A stretch of DNA of 64,000 nt from Oscillatoriales cyanobacterium (GCA_004293365.1 RDYN01000027.1:1-64000), one strand, 5' to 3'. Positions 26,868 to 35,942 are shown, numbered from the stretch's first letter. Notes: generated by a model not told the origin, from the sequence alone. Made by a program: numbers and translations.

Positions 26868-26981
26868 ATGTTAGAATTGAAATTATTCGCTCGTACTAGG
26901 TTAGAGGATTTATTGAGGGGCGATGGGCTTTTTCCTTTAAAATTATTAGGATTTAAACACTATGGCACAACAGAAACATGA
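26868..26981 (+). CDS. Small ORF overlapping the next by ATGA
   Basis: A 37-codon frame (MLELKLFARTRLEDLLRGDG...) is preceded by GGAGGA about 12 bases upstream. Its TGA stop overlaps the ATG of the following frame (ATGA at 26978-26981), a typical translational-coupling arrangement. The same frame upstream holds another 27-codon stretch (26748-26831, TTAGGAGAAC before GTG) closed by a TAG, so this could also be debris of one longer gene. No family is recognised. Confidence 0.3.
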   Translation: MLELKLFARTRLEDLLRGDGLFPLKLLGFKHYGTTET

Positions 26982-27211
26982 CTTCGGAAGGTAACGTCGC
27001 CGATACGGGTATAGTAGAAAAAGCGAACCAACTGATCCAAACAGGTCAAGCGCCAGATATCCTTGCAGCGCTAAAAATCCTGAAAGAGCAAGCTAGACAA
27101 AATAAAGATAAGGCAGAATTAGATAAAATTCAAACTACCCAGAAAGCAGTTGATGATAGGAGAAGCCGCCGCAGTGGCAATAAGAAAAAGAAGAAAAAGG
27201 CAAAGAGATAA
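26978..27211 (+). CDS. Small basic hypothetical protein
   Basis: A 77-residue protein with a helical acidic/neutral middle (NQLIQTGQAPDILAALKILK) and a strongly basic tail (RSRRSGNKKKKKKAKR) that could contact nucleic acid. It overlaps the preceding small frame by ATGA. The HEAT-repeat gene follows 140 bases downstream on the same strand. No family is recognised. Confidence 0.5.
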   Translation: MTSEGNVADTGIVEKANQLIQTGQAPDILAALKILKEQARQNKDKAELDKIQTTQKAVDDRRSRRSGNKKKKKKAKR

Positions 27212-27352
27212 GCTTATCAAGAATGAAATATCACCGCAAAGTTATGAAATATCACTTGTTTAAAGTATTTATTTACGAGTGCGATCGCTAAATATACAAG
27301 CAAGAAATGGGGACGGCACTGCCAAACCAAAATTAAGAGGCTCTAAAAAATT

Positions 27353-28147
27353 ATGAATGTGCTGACAACTGAAAAACTGCTAGATTATTGCGATTCTGAT
27401 GATTATGCCCTGCAAACAGAGGCACTCCTACAGCTTGTAGATGCAGAAGTTTATGAGGCTGTACCGAAGATATTAAGATTGCTAAAGTCCTCGGATGAAT
27501 TAATTCGATCTCATGCAGCAGAAGCTTTGGGTTATCTAGGAATCGAAGAAGTAGAAATAGTAGGCGCTGCATTAATGCCACTGCTGAAAGATCCTGAAAA
27601 ACTGGTTAGATCTGAAACAGTTGAGGCGCTGGGCGAACTCGGTTATACTCCTGCGATCGCACCAATAGAGCATATCTTAAGAAATGACCCTTCAGCACTG
27701 GTGCGCGCATCAGCAGCAGAAACTCTCGGATATTTAGAAGACCCTGAAGCAATAAAAACTCTCGAACTTTCGCTGCTTGATGCAGATGAGGATCGAGCAG
27801 TTAGAGGCTATGCTGCTAATTCTATAGGACTTTTAGGCACATCGCAGCTATTGCCCAAACTGGAAAAGTATCTAAAACTTGAGCTTCCTTTACCAATAAA
27901 AGCTGAATTGCTGGGAGCGAGGTATTGGTTGGGTGCGAAAGAAGATATCAAGCAACTATTAAGTTTGTTGGATGATGCTGATGAACTGCTAGCGATTATA
28001 ATCCTGAATATTTTAACAGATTTGAAGGAACGGGAGCCGGAGCCAAATCTTGACAAAGATGCCCCTGAGTTAGATAAAGTGTTGAGTGCGATCGCCCTTC
28101 GTTTTCCCCTGATGCGCCATCAAGCAGAATCTATACTGGCAGACTGA
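27353..28147 (+). CDS. HEAT-repeat protein
   Basis: A 264-residue all-helical protein built from about six HEAT-like units, each with a pattern such as VRSETVEALGEL or VRASAAETLGYLEDPEAI. Such PBS-lyase-type HEAT repeats are frequent in cyanobacteria, as scaffolds and in phycobilin lyases. This protein lacks recognisable lyase-specific features, so a scaffold role is more likely. The start ATG at 27353 has GAGG 13 bases upstream. It is cytosolic. Confidence 0.8.
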   Translation: MNVLTTEKLLDYCDSDDYALQTEALLQLVDAEVYEAVPKILRLLKSSDELIRSHAAEALGYLGIEEVEIVGAALMPLLKDPEKLVRSETVEALGELGYTPAIAPIEHILRNDPSALVRASAAETLGYLEDPEAIKTLELSLLDADEDRAVRGYAANSIGLLGTSQLLPKLEKYLKLELPLPIKAELLGARYWLGAKEDIKQLLSLLDDADELLAIIILNILTDLKEREPEPNLDKDAPELDKVLSAIALRFPLMRHQAESILAD

Positions 28148-28223
28148 ATAAATTAACAGAAAAAAACACAGATATGATTTATCTGCGTTCCTCTGCGTTC
28201 ATCTGCGGTTAAAAATCTTACTT

Positions 28224-29948
28224 CTAATTAATCCGAAACACCGACTTAGCCGTCGATTTCAGAGAATTAGCCGCATCGCTCAAGGTTTGCGCGATCGGCT
28301 GTTGCGAGTGCATGAACACCCGAGCCGTATTGCGTCCCGGCATCCCGGAAATCGAGCCGCCGGGGTGCGTGCCCGCACCGGTGAGGAACAAACCGTCGAT
28401 CGGCGTTTTGTAATTCGCCAACTCCGGTAACGGACGGAAAAATATCATCTGATCCAGCGTCATGTCAACGTGGTAATAATTTCCCTTCAGCGCCCCCAAA
28501 CGCTCTCCCAATTCTGCCGGACTTTCCACGCGGCGGCCGATAATTGAGTTCTTGATATTGGGCGCGTATTCTGCTAATTTGTCAATGCAGCGATCGGCAA
28601 CTTTGTTTTTCAGCTCGTCCGTCCAACCCGTACCGTGCTGGCCAGTTCCTTCAGCATTTTCGATCTGGTAGGGAGCAAAAAATTCAATCCAAGCCGTGTG
28701 ATGTCCGGGGGGAGCCATTGACGGGTCTCGTACCGTCGGAAACACGACATACATCGACGGATCGGAATCGGGGATTTTGCCGATCGCAGGCTCGCTGTGG
28801 GCAATTTCCACGTGTTTCACCGAGTCAGCAATTAAAACAGAACCCATTAAATATTCGTCTCGATGGTTCCAGCGATCGAACTTAGGTACCTCATTGAGAG
28901 CTAAATCTATTTTCAGAATTGTCTCATTGTTATTGACAATTTTGCGCTCCAATCTTTCACGCAAATTCGGATCGGCACTGTCAACATCGCTATCATCCAT
29001 CAAGTGCAGAAACAAGCGCTTCGCATCAATATTAGAAATCACACCTTTAGTAGCGCGATATTCGGTGCCGCCTGCAACTCTAACACCGACAGCGCGGCCG
29101 TTATCAACTAATATTTTCTCGACGTGCTGGTCGGTAAGTATTACACCCGCATAGGTTTTCACTAAATTGACCAGCGCTTGCACCAATGCACCCGTTCCTC
29201 CGCGCGGCCTCGCCATCCCCGGATTGTGGCGCATCGCCATCATAATTGCGCCTACAGCAATGGTTTTTTGTGAAGGAGGCGCGCCCAATTCTGCGGCCAG
29301 TCTTGCCAAAGGTGCTTTCAAAAATTCCTCATCAAACCACTCGTTGAGAATGTCCTCAGCGCTGGTAATCATCGTGCGAATAAAGTCCAGCGTTTTGTCT
29401 GGAGAACCAATGACTGAAAATAAGTCTTTGAGTTTGGCAATATCGTAGTTACCGGCAATATCTATTATAGACTTTGGCGGCGCGTTAAACATCGGAATCA
29501 TCGCGCTTAAAGCGCGCTGCCAAAAATCTGTATATTCGGCATATTTTTTCGCATCGCGTTCGTTGTAGCGGGCAATTTCTGCACAAGTTTTTTCTACGGA
29601 ACCGTGCGCTAAGAAATATTTGCCGTCTGGATGCGGACAAAACGCCACTGGATCGCAGTAAAGATATTCTAATCCGTATTTTTCCAGTTCTAATTCTTCT
29701 ACGACCGGCCCTAAATGGATAAATTCGTGGTCGATCGCGCACAAGTTGAATTTAAAATCGGGTAATTCGGGAATCGCAGCTTCGGTAGTCGCGGCGCCGC
29801 CGGGAACCGAACGTTTTTCTAACAAAAGAACCGTATATCCGGCTTTGAGGAGATAAGACGCACAGACCAGCCCGTTGTGACCTGCTCCTATGATAATCAC
29901 GTCATACGTTTGCATAGATGAAGCTCTGGGATAGGATGTTTTGCTCAT
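28224..29948 (-). CDS. crtO: CrtO-type beta-carotene ketolase
   Basis: A 574-residue FAD-dependent oxidoreductase of the phytoene-desaturase-like superfamily. The dinucleotide fold VIIIGAGHNGLVCASYLL has GxGxxG at 21-26 and E44 at the end of beta-2. From memory, long blocks agree with cyanobacterial CrtO: PGGAATTEA, NLCAIDHEFIHLGPV, NEWFDEEFLKAPLARL, RPRGGTGALVQAL, and the C-terminal LTGAGTHPGGSISGMPGRN. CrtO adds a 4-keto group to beta-carotene, giving echinenone, the pigment bound by orange carotenoid protein. It acts at the membrane. The start may be the first ATG (29946-29948) or the ATG 11 codons later (MQTYDVI). Its neighbours are not carotenoid genes. Confidence 0.88.
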   Translation of the reverse strand: MSKTSYPRASSMQTYDVIIIGAGHNGLVCASYLLKAGYTVLLLEKRSVPGGAATTEAAIPELPDFKFNLCAIDHEFIHLGPVVEELELEKYGLEYLYCDPVAFCPHPDGKYFLAHGSVEKTCAEIARYNERDAKKYAEYTDFWQRALSAMIPMFNAPPKSIIDIAGNYDIAKLKDLFSVIGSPDKTLDFIRTMITSAEDILNEWFDEEFLKAPLARLAAELGAPPSQKTIAVGAIMMAMRHNPGMARPRGGTGALVQALVNLVKTYAGVILTDQHVEKILVDNGRAVGVRVAGGTEYRATKGVISNIDAKRLFLHLMDDSDVDSADPNLRERLERKIVNNNETILKIDLALNEVPKFDRWNHRDEYLMGSVLIADSVKHVEIAHSEPAIGKIPDSDPSMYVVFPTVRDPSMAPPGHHTAWIEFFAPYQIENAEGTGQHGTGWTDELKNKVADRCIDKLAEYAPNIKNSIIGRRVESPAELGERLGALKGNYYHVDMTLDQMIFFRPLPELANYKTPIDGLFLTGAGTHPGGSISGMPGRNTARVFMHSQQPIAQTLSDAANSLKSTAKSVFRIN

Positions 29949-30158
29949 TTTACAAATGTTAACAACTTTGCGGGCTCTATCAATAGAAATAGATTCATCT
30001 TAAGAGATTAGTTGGAGCATCTTACAAAAGATGGAGTTCTTACCAAGTCCTGCTGTGCGATCGCCTTTATTTCCTCTTGAATTTACCGATAGCTCGCCCC
30101 GCCAATTTGCCGAGCATCATACCACATAACTTTTCATTTATCTATTTTACAGAAAAAT

Positions 30159-30938
30159 TTAACAATCCGTAGGATTTCCCAGATAAACTATTGTTTTGTA
30201 AACCAATGAAACAAAGCCGCGATCGCCGCAGTGAGCTTGATAAAGTTCGGTTAAATCCGAGATAAGTTTCTGCAAGGGAGATCCGGAGTTCGGCATATAA
30301 GATGAGCTTCGTGCCCGCCCGATTAACCCTGCTAAATCTAGATCTTGTTTGTTAGCAAATTCGAGCGATCGCACATCAGTAAAATCTGCACTCGCAAGCA
30401 AAGGTTCGATCGAGCGATCTCGCTTGGAGGCAGGATGATTGTTGGAAGCGCTTTTAACAATTTGAGTGTAGCCCTCTGTCAGCGCATCCGCGCGATCGCG
30501 CAAATTCCAAACTACAGCCAACCTTCCCGACGGCTTGAGAATTCGCCGAAATTCTGGTAAAGTTAGAACAGGATTGAACCAGTGGAAAGACTGGAAACAC
30601 GCGACTAAATCGAGTGATTGGTCAGGCAAATTACTGGCTTCCGACGTTCCGTCTCTAAACTCTACTAAAGGATGAGCTGCGGCCGCTTGTCTCATCTCGG
30701 TATTGGGCTCAATTGCTAATACTCGAAGGCCTCTTTCTGCTAACAAACGGGAAGAAATCCCCGTACCTGCACCAATATCTGCTGCGGTTAACTGTGAAGG
30801 TTCCCCAAGTCCTGCTAAAATCGCATCGATCGCAGCGGCTGGATAAGTCGGACGGTATTTGACATAATCGGCGGTGCGATCGGAAAATCGACCGAGTGGA
30901 TTCATCTCGTATAACGGCGGTTTGGAGTTATCAGTCAT
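30159..30938 (-). CDS. Class I SAM-dependent methyltransferase
   Basis: A 259-residue methyltransferase. Motif I is ADIGAGTGISSRLLAERG (about 54-71), followed by AIEPNTEMRQAA with the acidic ribose-binding residue, and the motif II region SLDLVACFQSFHWF (about 107-120). The N-terminal FSDRTADYVKYRPTYP is typical of UbiE/YcgJ-like enzymes of the methyltransferase type 11 family. The substrate cannot be assigned. It is divergent from the gene at 31298, with a 360-bp gap in which I see no gene or repeat. Confidence 0.82.
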   Translation of the reverse strand: MTDNSKPPLYEMNPLGRFSDRTADYVKYRPTYPAAAIDAILAGLGEPSQLTAADIGAGTGISSRLLAERGLRVLAIEPNTEMRQAAAAHPLVEFRDGTSEASNLPDQSLDLVACFQSFHWFNPVLTLPEFRRILKPSGRLAVVWNLRDRADALTEGYTQIVKSASNNHPASKRDRSIEPLLASADFTDVRSLEFANKQDLDLAGLIGRARSSSYMPNSGSPLQKLISDLTELYQAHCGDRGFVSLVYKTIVYLGNPTDC

Positions 30939-31297
30939 TAGTTATTAGTGTGGCAGTTTCATCTTAGCCTAATTTCCAAAAATATAAAAATTTTTCCGGA
31001 TACCTTGTATTGAAAATTGTAAACATCAGTAGAAATTGACTTCTGTTGTAAGTTACGAGCATTGGGGACTAGCTGAATAAAATTTTTCATCCGAGCCAGC
31101 TATTGCTGGTGAAAGTTCCCGAACGTCAGCATTGATATTAGCTCTATTAGCATCGGTTGTGTAAACAACAATTCTTACCCACTTCTGCATCTATGGGGGA
31201 GCGGGGTAGTGTGATATTTCTGATTGTGCTTACGTTGAACTCAAGTTTAGCAAAGGGTGTGAGTAAGTTATCTTCAAAACAAGAGAGGAGTTAGTAT

Positions 31298-32008
31298 ATG
31301 AACAATACACAGAATAATCCAAATTCAGGTCAGACCGTACCAGATCCAAGTCAGACTCCACAAAATTCAGGTCAGACTCCACAAAATTCAGGTCAGACTC
31401 CACCAAGTTCCGACTGGAAAAAAAAGTTGAAGGTAGCAGGCAAGCGGGTAAAAAATCTGATATTTGGCACGGCTTTATTCGGGGGAGTTGTCAAAACAAT
31501 AGAATTTTTCGTGAATATATCCCAAGTGCCTCAAGCAATATGTATTCTGACTCCTTACTGTCAGCCACCGCTACCTCGTCCAGTATGGATAGCAACAACA
31601 ATACAGGATGTGTACATAAAAAAATTGAATAACTATGAAGTTGACACTACTTTAGTTGTGACCGATAAACCTCCAGACAAACAACCTGAATACGAGGTGT
31701 CTATTATTAGGAATGTAGATCAAGATTTATCAAAAATTGGGCGAGAGTATAAACAAAATTCCGGTCAATATGAAGCTCTTCTCAGAACAGCAAAGAACAA
31801 TCGGACACCTCTTTGTCTAGAAATTTATGGTCGGCGTAATTTTAAAACCAGTGAGTTCAAAAATATTATTGGTATCAAGGAGTTTCCGTCAAACAACAAT
31901 TATGATAGCCTGAAACCAGAACAACGTAATCAACTATGTGAACCCCCAAGGTTGTTAGGCTCTCTTGGATTTGTGGTGGGAAGTGTATCGGAAAGTACAG
32001 AAGTTTAG
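31298..32008 (+). CDS. Hypothetical protein with SGQTPQN repeats and one membrane segment
   Basis: A 236-residue protein. The N-terminus (residues 5-40) holds short direct repeats of the type QNSGQTP. A basic stretch (WKKKLKVAGKRVKN) precedes one hydrophobic segment (LIFGTALFGGVVKTIEFFV). The remaining 160 residues are soluble, with several Cys (CILTPYCQPP, PLCLEIYG, NQLCEPP) that might form disulfides. GAGGAG lies 8 bases upstream of the ATG, supporting the start. No family is recognised. The repeat-rich zone downstream may supply its terminator. Confidence 0.6.
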   Translation: MNNTQNNPNSGQTVPDPSQTPQNSGQTPQNSGQTPPSSDWKKKLKVAGKRVKNLIFGTALFGGVVKTIEFFVNISQVPQAICILTPYCQPPLPRPVWIATTIQDVYIKKLNNYEVDTTLVVTDKPPDKQPEYEVSIIRNVDQDLSKIGREYKQNSGQYEALLRTAKNNRTPLCLEIYGRRNFKTSEFKNIIGIKEFPSNNNYDSLKPEQRNQLCEPPRLLGSLGFVVGSVSESTEV

Positions 32009-32149
32009 TGATAAAATCGCTGAAATCCTTACCCTGAAACACATAAGCTATATCAATCACCGGATAGCCAGGAGAGCCGGTTGTTATAGAGTGCTGAAAT
32101 TTAACGTGAATTAAAAAGCTAGTCTGTAAGGGACAATCTAAAAAATCCG

Positions 32150-32343
32150 GTTTCTGAGTTGCAGCGCGATCGCCCAACCATCCAAGAAACCGGGTTTCTG
32201 CGATAATTTTGGCATCCTCACGAGATTTTTCTGAGAAACCCGGTTTCTGAGGCCCTGCGCGATCGCCCAACCATCCAAGAAACCGGGTTTCTGCGACAAT
32301 TTACGCTTCCCCACGAGATTGTCTGAAGAAACCCGGTTTCTTT
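32150..32343. repeat. AGAAACCGGGTTTCT palindrome cluster
   Basis: Four copies of the palindrome (near 32187, 32235, 32279 and 32328), in alternating form, are linked by GCGATCGCCCAACCATCCA and TTTACGCTTCCCCACGAGAT segments. The block 32265-32343 is nearly identical to 33241-33313, where it lies inside the immunity gene. Confidence 0.85.
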
Positions 32344-32467
32344 GACCCGCACTATCGGAGATTTTTGATTCTGACGCACCGACTCTCCGAGATGCTTCTC
32401 TTCAGTTCCTCTGGAAAATCTGGCTGTTATAATTGCAATTGAATCAAGCTTTTGAGGAGGGAGTTCT

Positions 32468-32842
32468 ATCAGCATCAAATATCTCAGTGACTGGACTGAC
32501 GAGGAAGTTTATCAGGAAGTCTGGCAAATCACCTGCCAATTTGACCTTCTCGAATGTGCTGAGTGTGCTAGAGCCATAATCTAGTGGTTGCGCGATCGAG
32601 GAATTGAGAAAAAGATTCTAAGACTGACGACACGATATGGTGAAGACTATATTCTCAGCGATCGCCTCGGAGAACAGGGGATTTACGAGTCTATCACAGT
32701 CAACGGTCAACATTTTGCTGTCGAAGTTAGGGGCAAAGTCTTCGATAACCTTTCTGCACGAGGATTATCGCGAGATGATTGGTTAAAAGACTTTCACTGT
32801 CATAGCGATCAATTTGTTATGACAGAATTAGAAAATTTGTAA
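32468..32842 (+). pseudogene. Papain-fold toxin (Tox-PL-2-like) gene with in-frame stop
   Basis: Reading from 32468 gives SIKYLSDWTDEEVYQEVW, then DLLECAECARAII, a TAG stop at 32582-32584, and in the same frame WLRDRGIEKKILRL to the end at 32842. The C-x2-C-A element, the later NGQHFAVEV histidine block and the VFDN aspartate fit the cysteine-protease-like papain-fold toxin 2 domain, common in cyanobacteria. AGGAGG (32455-32460) sits 7 bases before ATC at 32468, where an ATG would be expected. The gene thus has lost both its start and continuity, although readthrough or a start at TTG 32588 could give a 84-residue C-terminal piece lacking the catalytic cysteine. The gene after it looks like its immunity partner. 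Confidence 0.65.
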
Positions 32843-32854
32843 AAGTATCTGAAA

Positions 32855-33313
32855 ATGAGTAACCTTTTTGAACTCCTTAAAAAAATAGAACAGAAACCCG
32901 GACTCTATATTGGTACGGCTTCAGTTACCGCGCTGCGACAATTCCTAGTCGGGTACAAATTTGCTCGCCAGGAAATGGGAATTATGCCAACAGAAGAAGA
33001 AGAATTAGATTTTTACCAAGAATTTCAACCCTGGTTGCAAGTCCACTTTTCCATTCAAACTGCCAATTCCTGGGACACAATTATCCTGTTCAAGTGCGCT
33101 GACGGAAAAGCTGCTTTTGCCTCTTTCTTCCGACTTTTAGAGCAATTTCGCAACCGCGACAAAAGCCAGGACATTAACTCAATTTTGTTAGAGCGCGAGG
33201 TTGAAAAAACAGAAAAAATTGCTCGATCGCGATCGGCTAACTATCCAAGAAACCGGGTTCCTGCGACAATTTACGCTTCCCCACGAGATTGTCTGAAGAA
33301 ACCCGGTTTCTGA
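32855..33313 (+). CDS. Putative immunity protein for the papain-fold toxin
   Basis: A 152-residue protein starting 12 bases after the toxin frame, in the usual toxin-immunity order. The first 105 residues (LFELLKKIEQKPGLYIGTAS, YKFARQEMG, ELDFYQEFQPWL, TIILFKCAD) look like a conserved compact domain often seen after such toxins in cyanobacteria, as I recall it. The last 25 codons and the stop (33241-33313) are not native: they are a copy of the AGAAACCGGG palindrome repeat found at 32265-32343. The protein may keep function with a foreign tail. Confidence 0.6.
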   Translation: MSNLFELLKKIEQKPGLYIGTASVTALRQFLVGYKFARQEMGIMPTEEEELDFYQEFQPWLQVHFSIQTANSWDTIILFKCADGKAAFASFFRLLEQFRNRDKSQDINSILLEREVEKTEKIARSRSANYPRNRVPATIYASPRDCLKKPGF

Positions 33314-33387
33314 GGTGTAGCGCGATCGGGGATTGTTGATTCTGACCCATCAGAAACACTATCAACTATCAACTGTCAATTGACTAA

Positions 33388-34497
33388 TTACTTTAGTTCA
33401 TTAAGCGCCGCCTCGGCTTTTTGTGCGCCATCATTGTTTCCTTGCTGGCGGTAAGTGTCGAGGGCTTGTTGAAAAGCTTGAATTGCGTCGGATGTGCGAT
33501 CGCGCGCTTTGAATGCTTTACCCATATTATAATAAGCTTCTGCTCGGTCTGGATCGAGTTGGATCACTCGCCGAAAAGTGATAATTGCTCCTGAGAAATC
33601 TTGTTTTTGTAGTTGAATTTCCCCGATCGCAGCGTATGCTTCCACTAGATTCGGGCGCACGTCAATCGCCCGCTTATAAGCTACGATGGCTCCGTCTAAG
33701 TCATTTTGCCCCTTGAGAAGTTCGCCAATTTCTAGCTGCACTTCTGGATTCCGAGGCTCCAATTTGGAAGCTTCTTCAAAAGCTGCAAGCCCTTCGGAAG
33801 TGTTGTCGCTGCGAAGCAGGGCAGTACCTAATTTTAACTGGATGCTGGCTTGTTTGGGAGCGAGTTTGGCTGCTTGTTTGAGTACGGTGACAGCACTGGC
33901 AAAATTTCCCTGCTGGATCAATACTAAACCCATTGAAGAATAAGCTTGCCAGCTTTTTGGATCGAGGGCGATCGCCTCTTGGTATGCTTTAAATGCACCG
34001 CTGTAATCTTTTTGCTGAAACAGCACTACTCCAAGTCCGATTCGGGCGTTGACATTTTTGCGATCGAGGGCAGCGGCGCGGCGGTAAGCTGCTGCTGCTG
34101 CGGGATAGTTTTGCAGGTTCGCCATAGCATATCCTAAGGCGTATTGAAAGTCAGCATTTTTGGGTTGAAGCTCGATCGCCTGTTGGTAAAATTCCACTGA
34201 GGCTTGATAGTTGCCCTGACGCGCTTGTAGGTAGGCAATCCCGGAAAAAATACGCGGGTTTTCCGCATCTAAACGGGCTGCTTGCTGATAAATGGCGATC
34301 GCCTGAGTGTAGTCTCCTAAATCTACCAACTCGCGTCCTTGCCGCAGCAGAGCATCTAAATTTGAATTATTTTGAGCTTTAACTTCCACAGGCGTTTCTG
34401 CTGAGAGCGCCCGAAGCGGGACTGCCACAGCGCATCCTGCTATCAACAGCGTACTGAATACCAAGAGACTTTTTTTGTGAACGGCCATTTGTTTCAA
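33388..34497 (-). CDS. Exported TPR-repeat protein
   Basis: A 369-residue protein made mostly of about eight to nine tetratricopeptide repeats (from about residue 45 on), such as AIAIYQQAARLDAENPRIFS and AIITFRRVIQLDPDRAEAYY. The N-terminus is a signal sequence; VFSTLLIAGC could be a lipobox with C22, or cleavage may occur after LSA near residue 33. The protein should therefore be a periplasmic or membrane-anchored scaffold. No enzymatic domain is present. It is divergent from the YbjQ-family gene. Confidence 0.82.
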   Translation of the reverse strand: MKQMAVHKKSLLVFSTLLIAGCAVAVPLRALSAETPVEVKAQNNSNLDALLRQGRELVDLGDYTQAIAIYQQAARLDAENPRIFSGIAYLQARQGNYQASVEFYQQAIELQPKNADFQYALGYAMANLQNYPAAAAAYRRAAALDRKNVNARIGLGVVLFQQKDYSGAFKAYQEAIALDPKSWQAYSSMGLVLIQQGNFASAVTVLKQAAKLAPKQASIQLKLGTALLRSDNTSEGLAAFEEASKLEPRNPEVQLEIGELLKGQNDLDGAIVAYKRAIDVRPNLVEAYAAIGEIQLQKQDFSGAIITFRRVIQLDPDRAEAYYNMGKAFKARDRTSDAIQAFQQALDTYRQQGNNDGAQKAEAALNELK

Positions 34498-34638
34498 AGA
34501 GTGTGTGGAATAAAAGAGCGAATTGGTGTCAGCTTAACAAGCTTACAGCTTAGAGTTTGCCTGGAATCTTTGAGCGGCGAGATGTAGTAAACCTACAGAA
34601 ATCGACCAACTCAAAATTTTCGCACTTGAGGCCAACTG

Positions 34639-34965
34639 ATGATTGTAACAACAACTGATATCATCCAAGGAGCAGAAATTCAATCTTACTTGGGAATTGT
34701 AACTGCCGAGGTTGTCTACGGCACAAACGCCCTGCGAGATTTCTTCGCGGGCATTCGCGACATCATCGGCGGGCGCACCGGCAGTTACGAGGAAGTGTTT
34801 CTCAAAGGACAGCGAGATGCCCTCGCGGAACTGGAAAAACGGGCCGGGCGCCTGGGTGCTAATGCCGTAATCGGGGTGGAAGTTGACACCGGCACGATTA
34901 ATGTAGACTCTTCGGGGGCTTTGCTGTTGATTACTGCCGTTGGGACTGCTGTCAGATTGCGCTAA
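34639..34965 (+). CDS. YbjQ/UPF0145 family protein
   Basis: A 108-residue protein with the family hallmarks: an N-terminal TTTDIIQGAEIQSYLGIVTAE, the middle RDIIGGRTGSYEEVF, and the ending GANAVIGVEVDT. Length matches the family (about 105 residues). UPF0145 members form pentamers; their role is not settled and some are annotated as heavy-metal-binding. It is followed by the strong palindromic hairpin at 35024-35075. Confidence 0.88.
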   Translation: MIVTTTDIIQGAEIQSYLGIVTAEVVYGTNALRDFFAGIRDIIGGRTGSYEEVFLKGQRDALAELEKRAGRLGANAVIGVEVDTGTINVDSSGALLLITAVGTAVRLR

Positions 34966-35023
34966 GTTCTCTTTCCTCTATACATCAGGGAACTTTTTTA
35001 ACTGGATAAAAAAGTTATTGGTT

Positions 35024-35082
35024 ATCAGCCCTAAGCCCGCAGTTATTAGCTAATAGCTGCGGGCTTAGGGCTGATGACTTTT
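35024..35082. terminator. Near-perfect 52-bp palindrome, probable bidirectional terminator
   Basis: Positions 35024-35075 form an inverted repeat whose 26-base arms differ at one base and have no spacer (centre TTAG/CTAA). The arm begins ATCAGCCCTAAGCCCGCAG. An A-rich tract (AAAAAAGT) precedes it and GACTTTTT follows, so it would work as an intrinsic terminator on either strand. It lies 58 bases after the YbjQ stop codon. Confidence 0.75.
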
Positions 35083-35215
35083 TAGTTTCTTTCTTCAGAC
35101 ATAGATACTGGTTATTTCCCCAGGCAGATATGGTTTCTATCAATCTCAGCCACAATCAATACTTAGGTGAAAGATTGTTAAAAAATAAACCAACTCTCAA
35201 AGGAAAGGAAAAGCT

Positions 35216-35839
35216 ATGGCATACGTAAATAGACCTGTAGATAACGTTGTTACCGAGCAGACTTTAGTTAAGCCGGTCATGGAATATCACGATCTAGTGC
35301 GGTGGGGCCCAATTTTTTCAGGTTTGGTAATTGCGATCGGCACGCAACTGGTGTTAAGTGCGTTGGGTGCTGCGATCGGCTTGAGCAACATTGCTAATTC
35401 CGGAGCTCCCCGGAGTATAGCCAGCAGCGTAGGTACTGGAGTCGGAATTTGGTCAATTATCAGTTTGTTAATTAGCTTGGGCGTTGGCGGTTGGGTAACT
35501 GCTCGCGCTTGCGGCCCGATGAACCGCAGCACCGCGCTTTTGAACGGGGCCATTTTGTGGGCAACTACCTTAACAATTGGCTCTTGGCTGTTAGCAAATG
35601 GCGTAGCCGGTACTTTTGGAGTTGTGGCTGCAAATGCCGGAGAAGCAATTAATCAAGCACAGCAAGGCGGAGTGAATTTGCCGAACCAAGCGCCTAACGT
35701 ATCTGCTCAGGATGCTCGCAATATTGCTGAAAATGCTGCAAAAGCTGGTTGGTCATTTTTGTTCGGATCGCTATTGGGTTTGGTTGCTTCGATGGCCGGA
35801 GCATCCGCAGGCGCCCGCACTCCCCGGAATCACTTGTAA
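35216..35839 (+). CDS. Multi-pass small membrane protein, unknown function
   Basis: A 207-residue protein with hydrophobic segments at about 30-55, 75-98, 105-130 and 175-195, rich in Gly and Ala (GVGGWVTARACGP, SLLGLVASMAGASAGARTP). Between the third and fourth segments is a polar stretch with NQAPNVSAQDARNIAE. AAGGAAAGGA lies 9 bases upstream of the ATG, supporting the start. No family is recognised with confidence. Confidence 0.7.
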   Translation: MAYVNRPVDNVVTEQTLVKPVMEYHDLVRWGPIFSGLVIAIGTQLVLSALGAAIGLSNIANSGAPRSIASSVGTGVGIWSIISLLISLGVGGWVTARACGPMNRSTALLNGAILWATTLTIGSWLLANGVAGTFGVVAANAGEAINQAQQGGVNLPNQAPNVSAQDARNIAENAAKAGWSFLFGSLLGLVASMAGASAGARTPRNHL

Positions 35840-35942
35840 AAGTTTGGTGGGACAATCAAACTTCATGTTCATGAAAGCACTTTTTTAAGGTGCTTTTTTA
35901 TAGGTTTAATTCGAGCATAATTAATTAGGTTTATAGCTCTCA

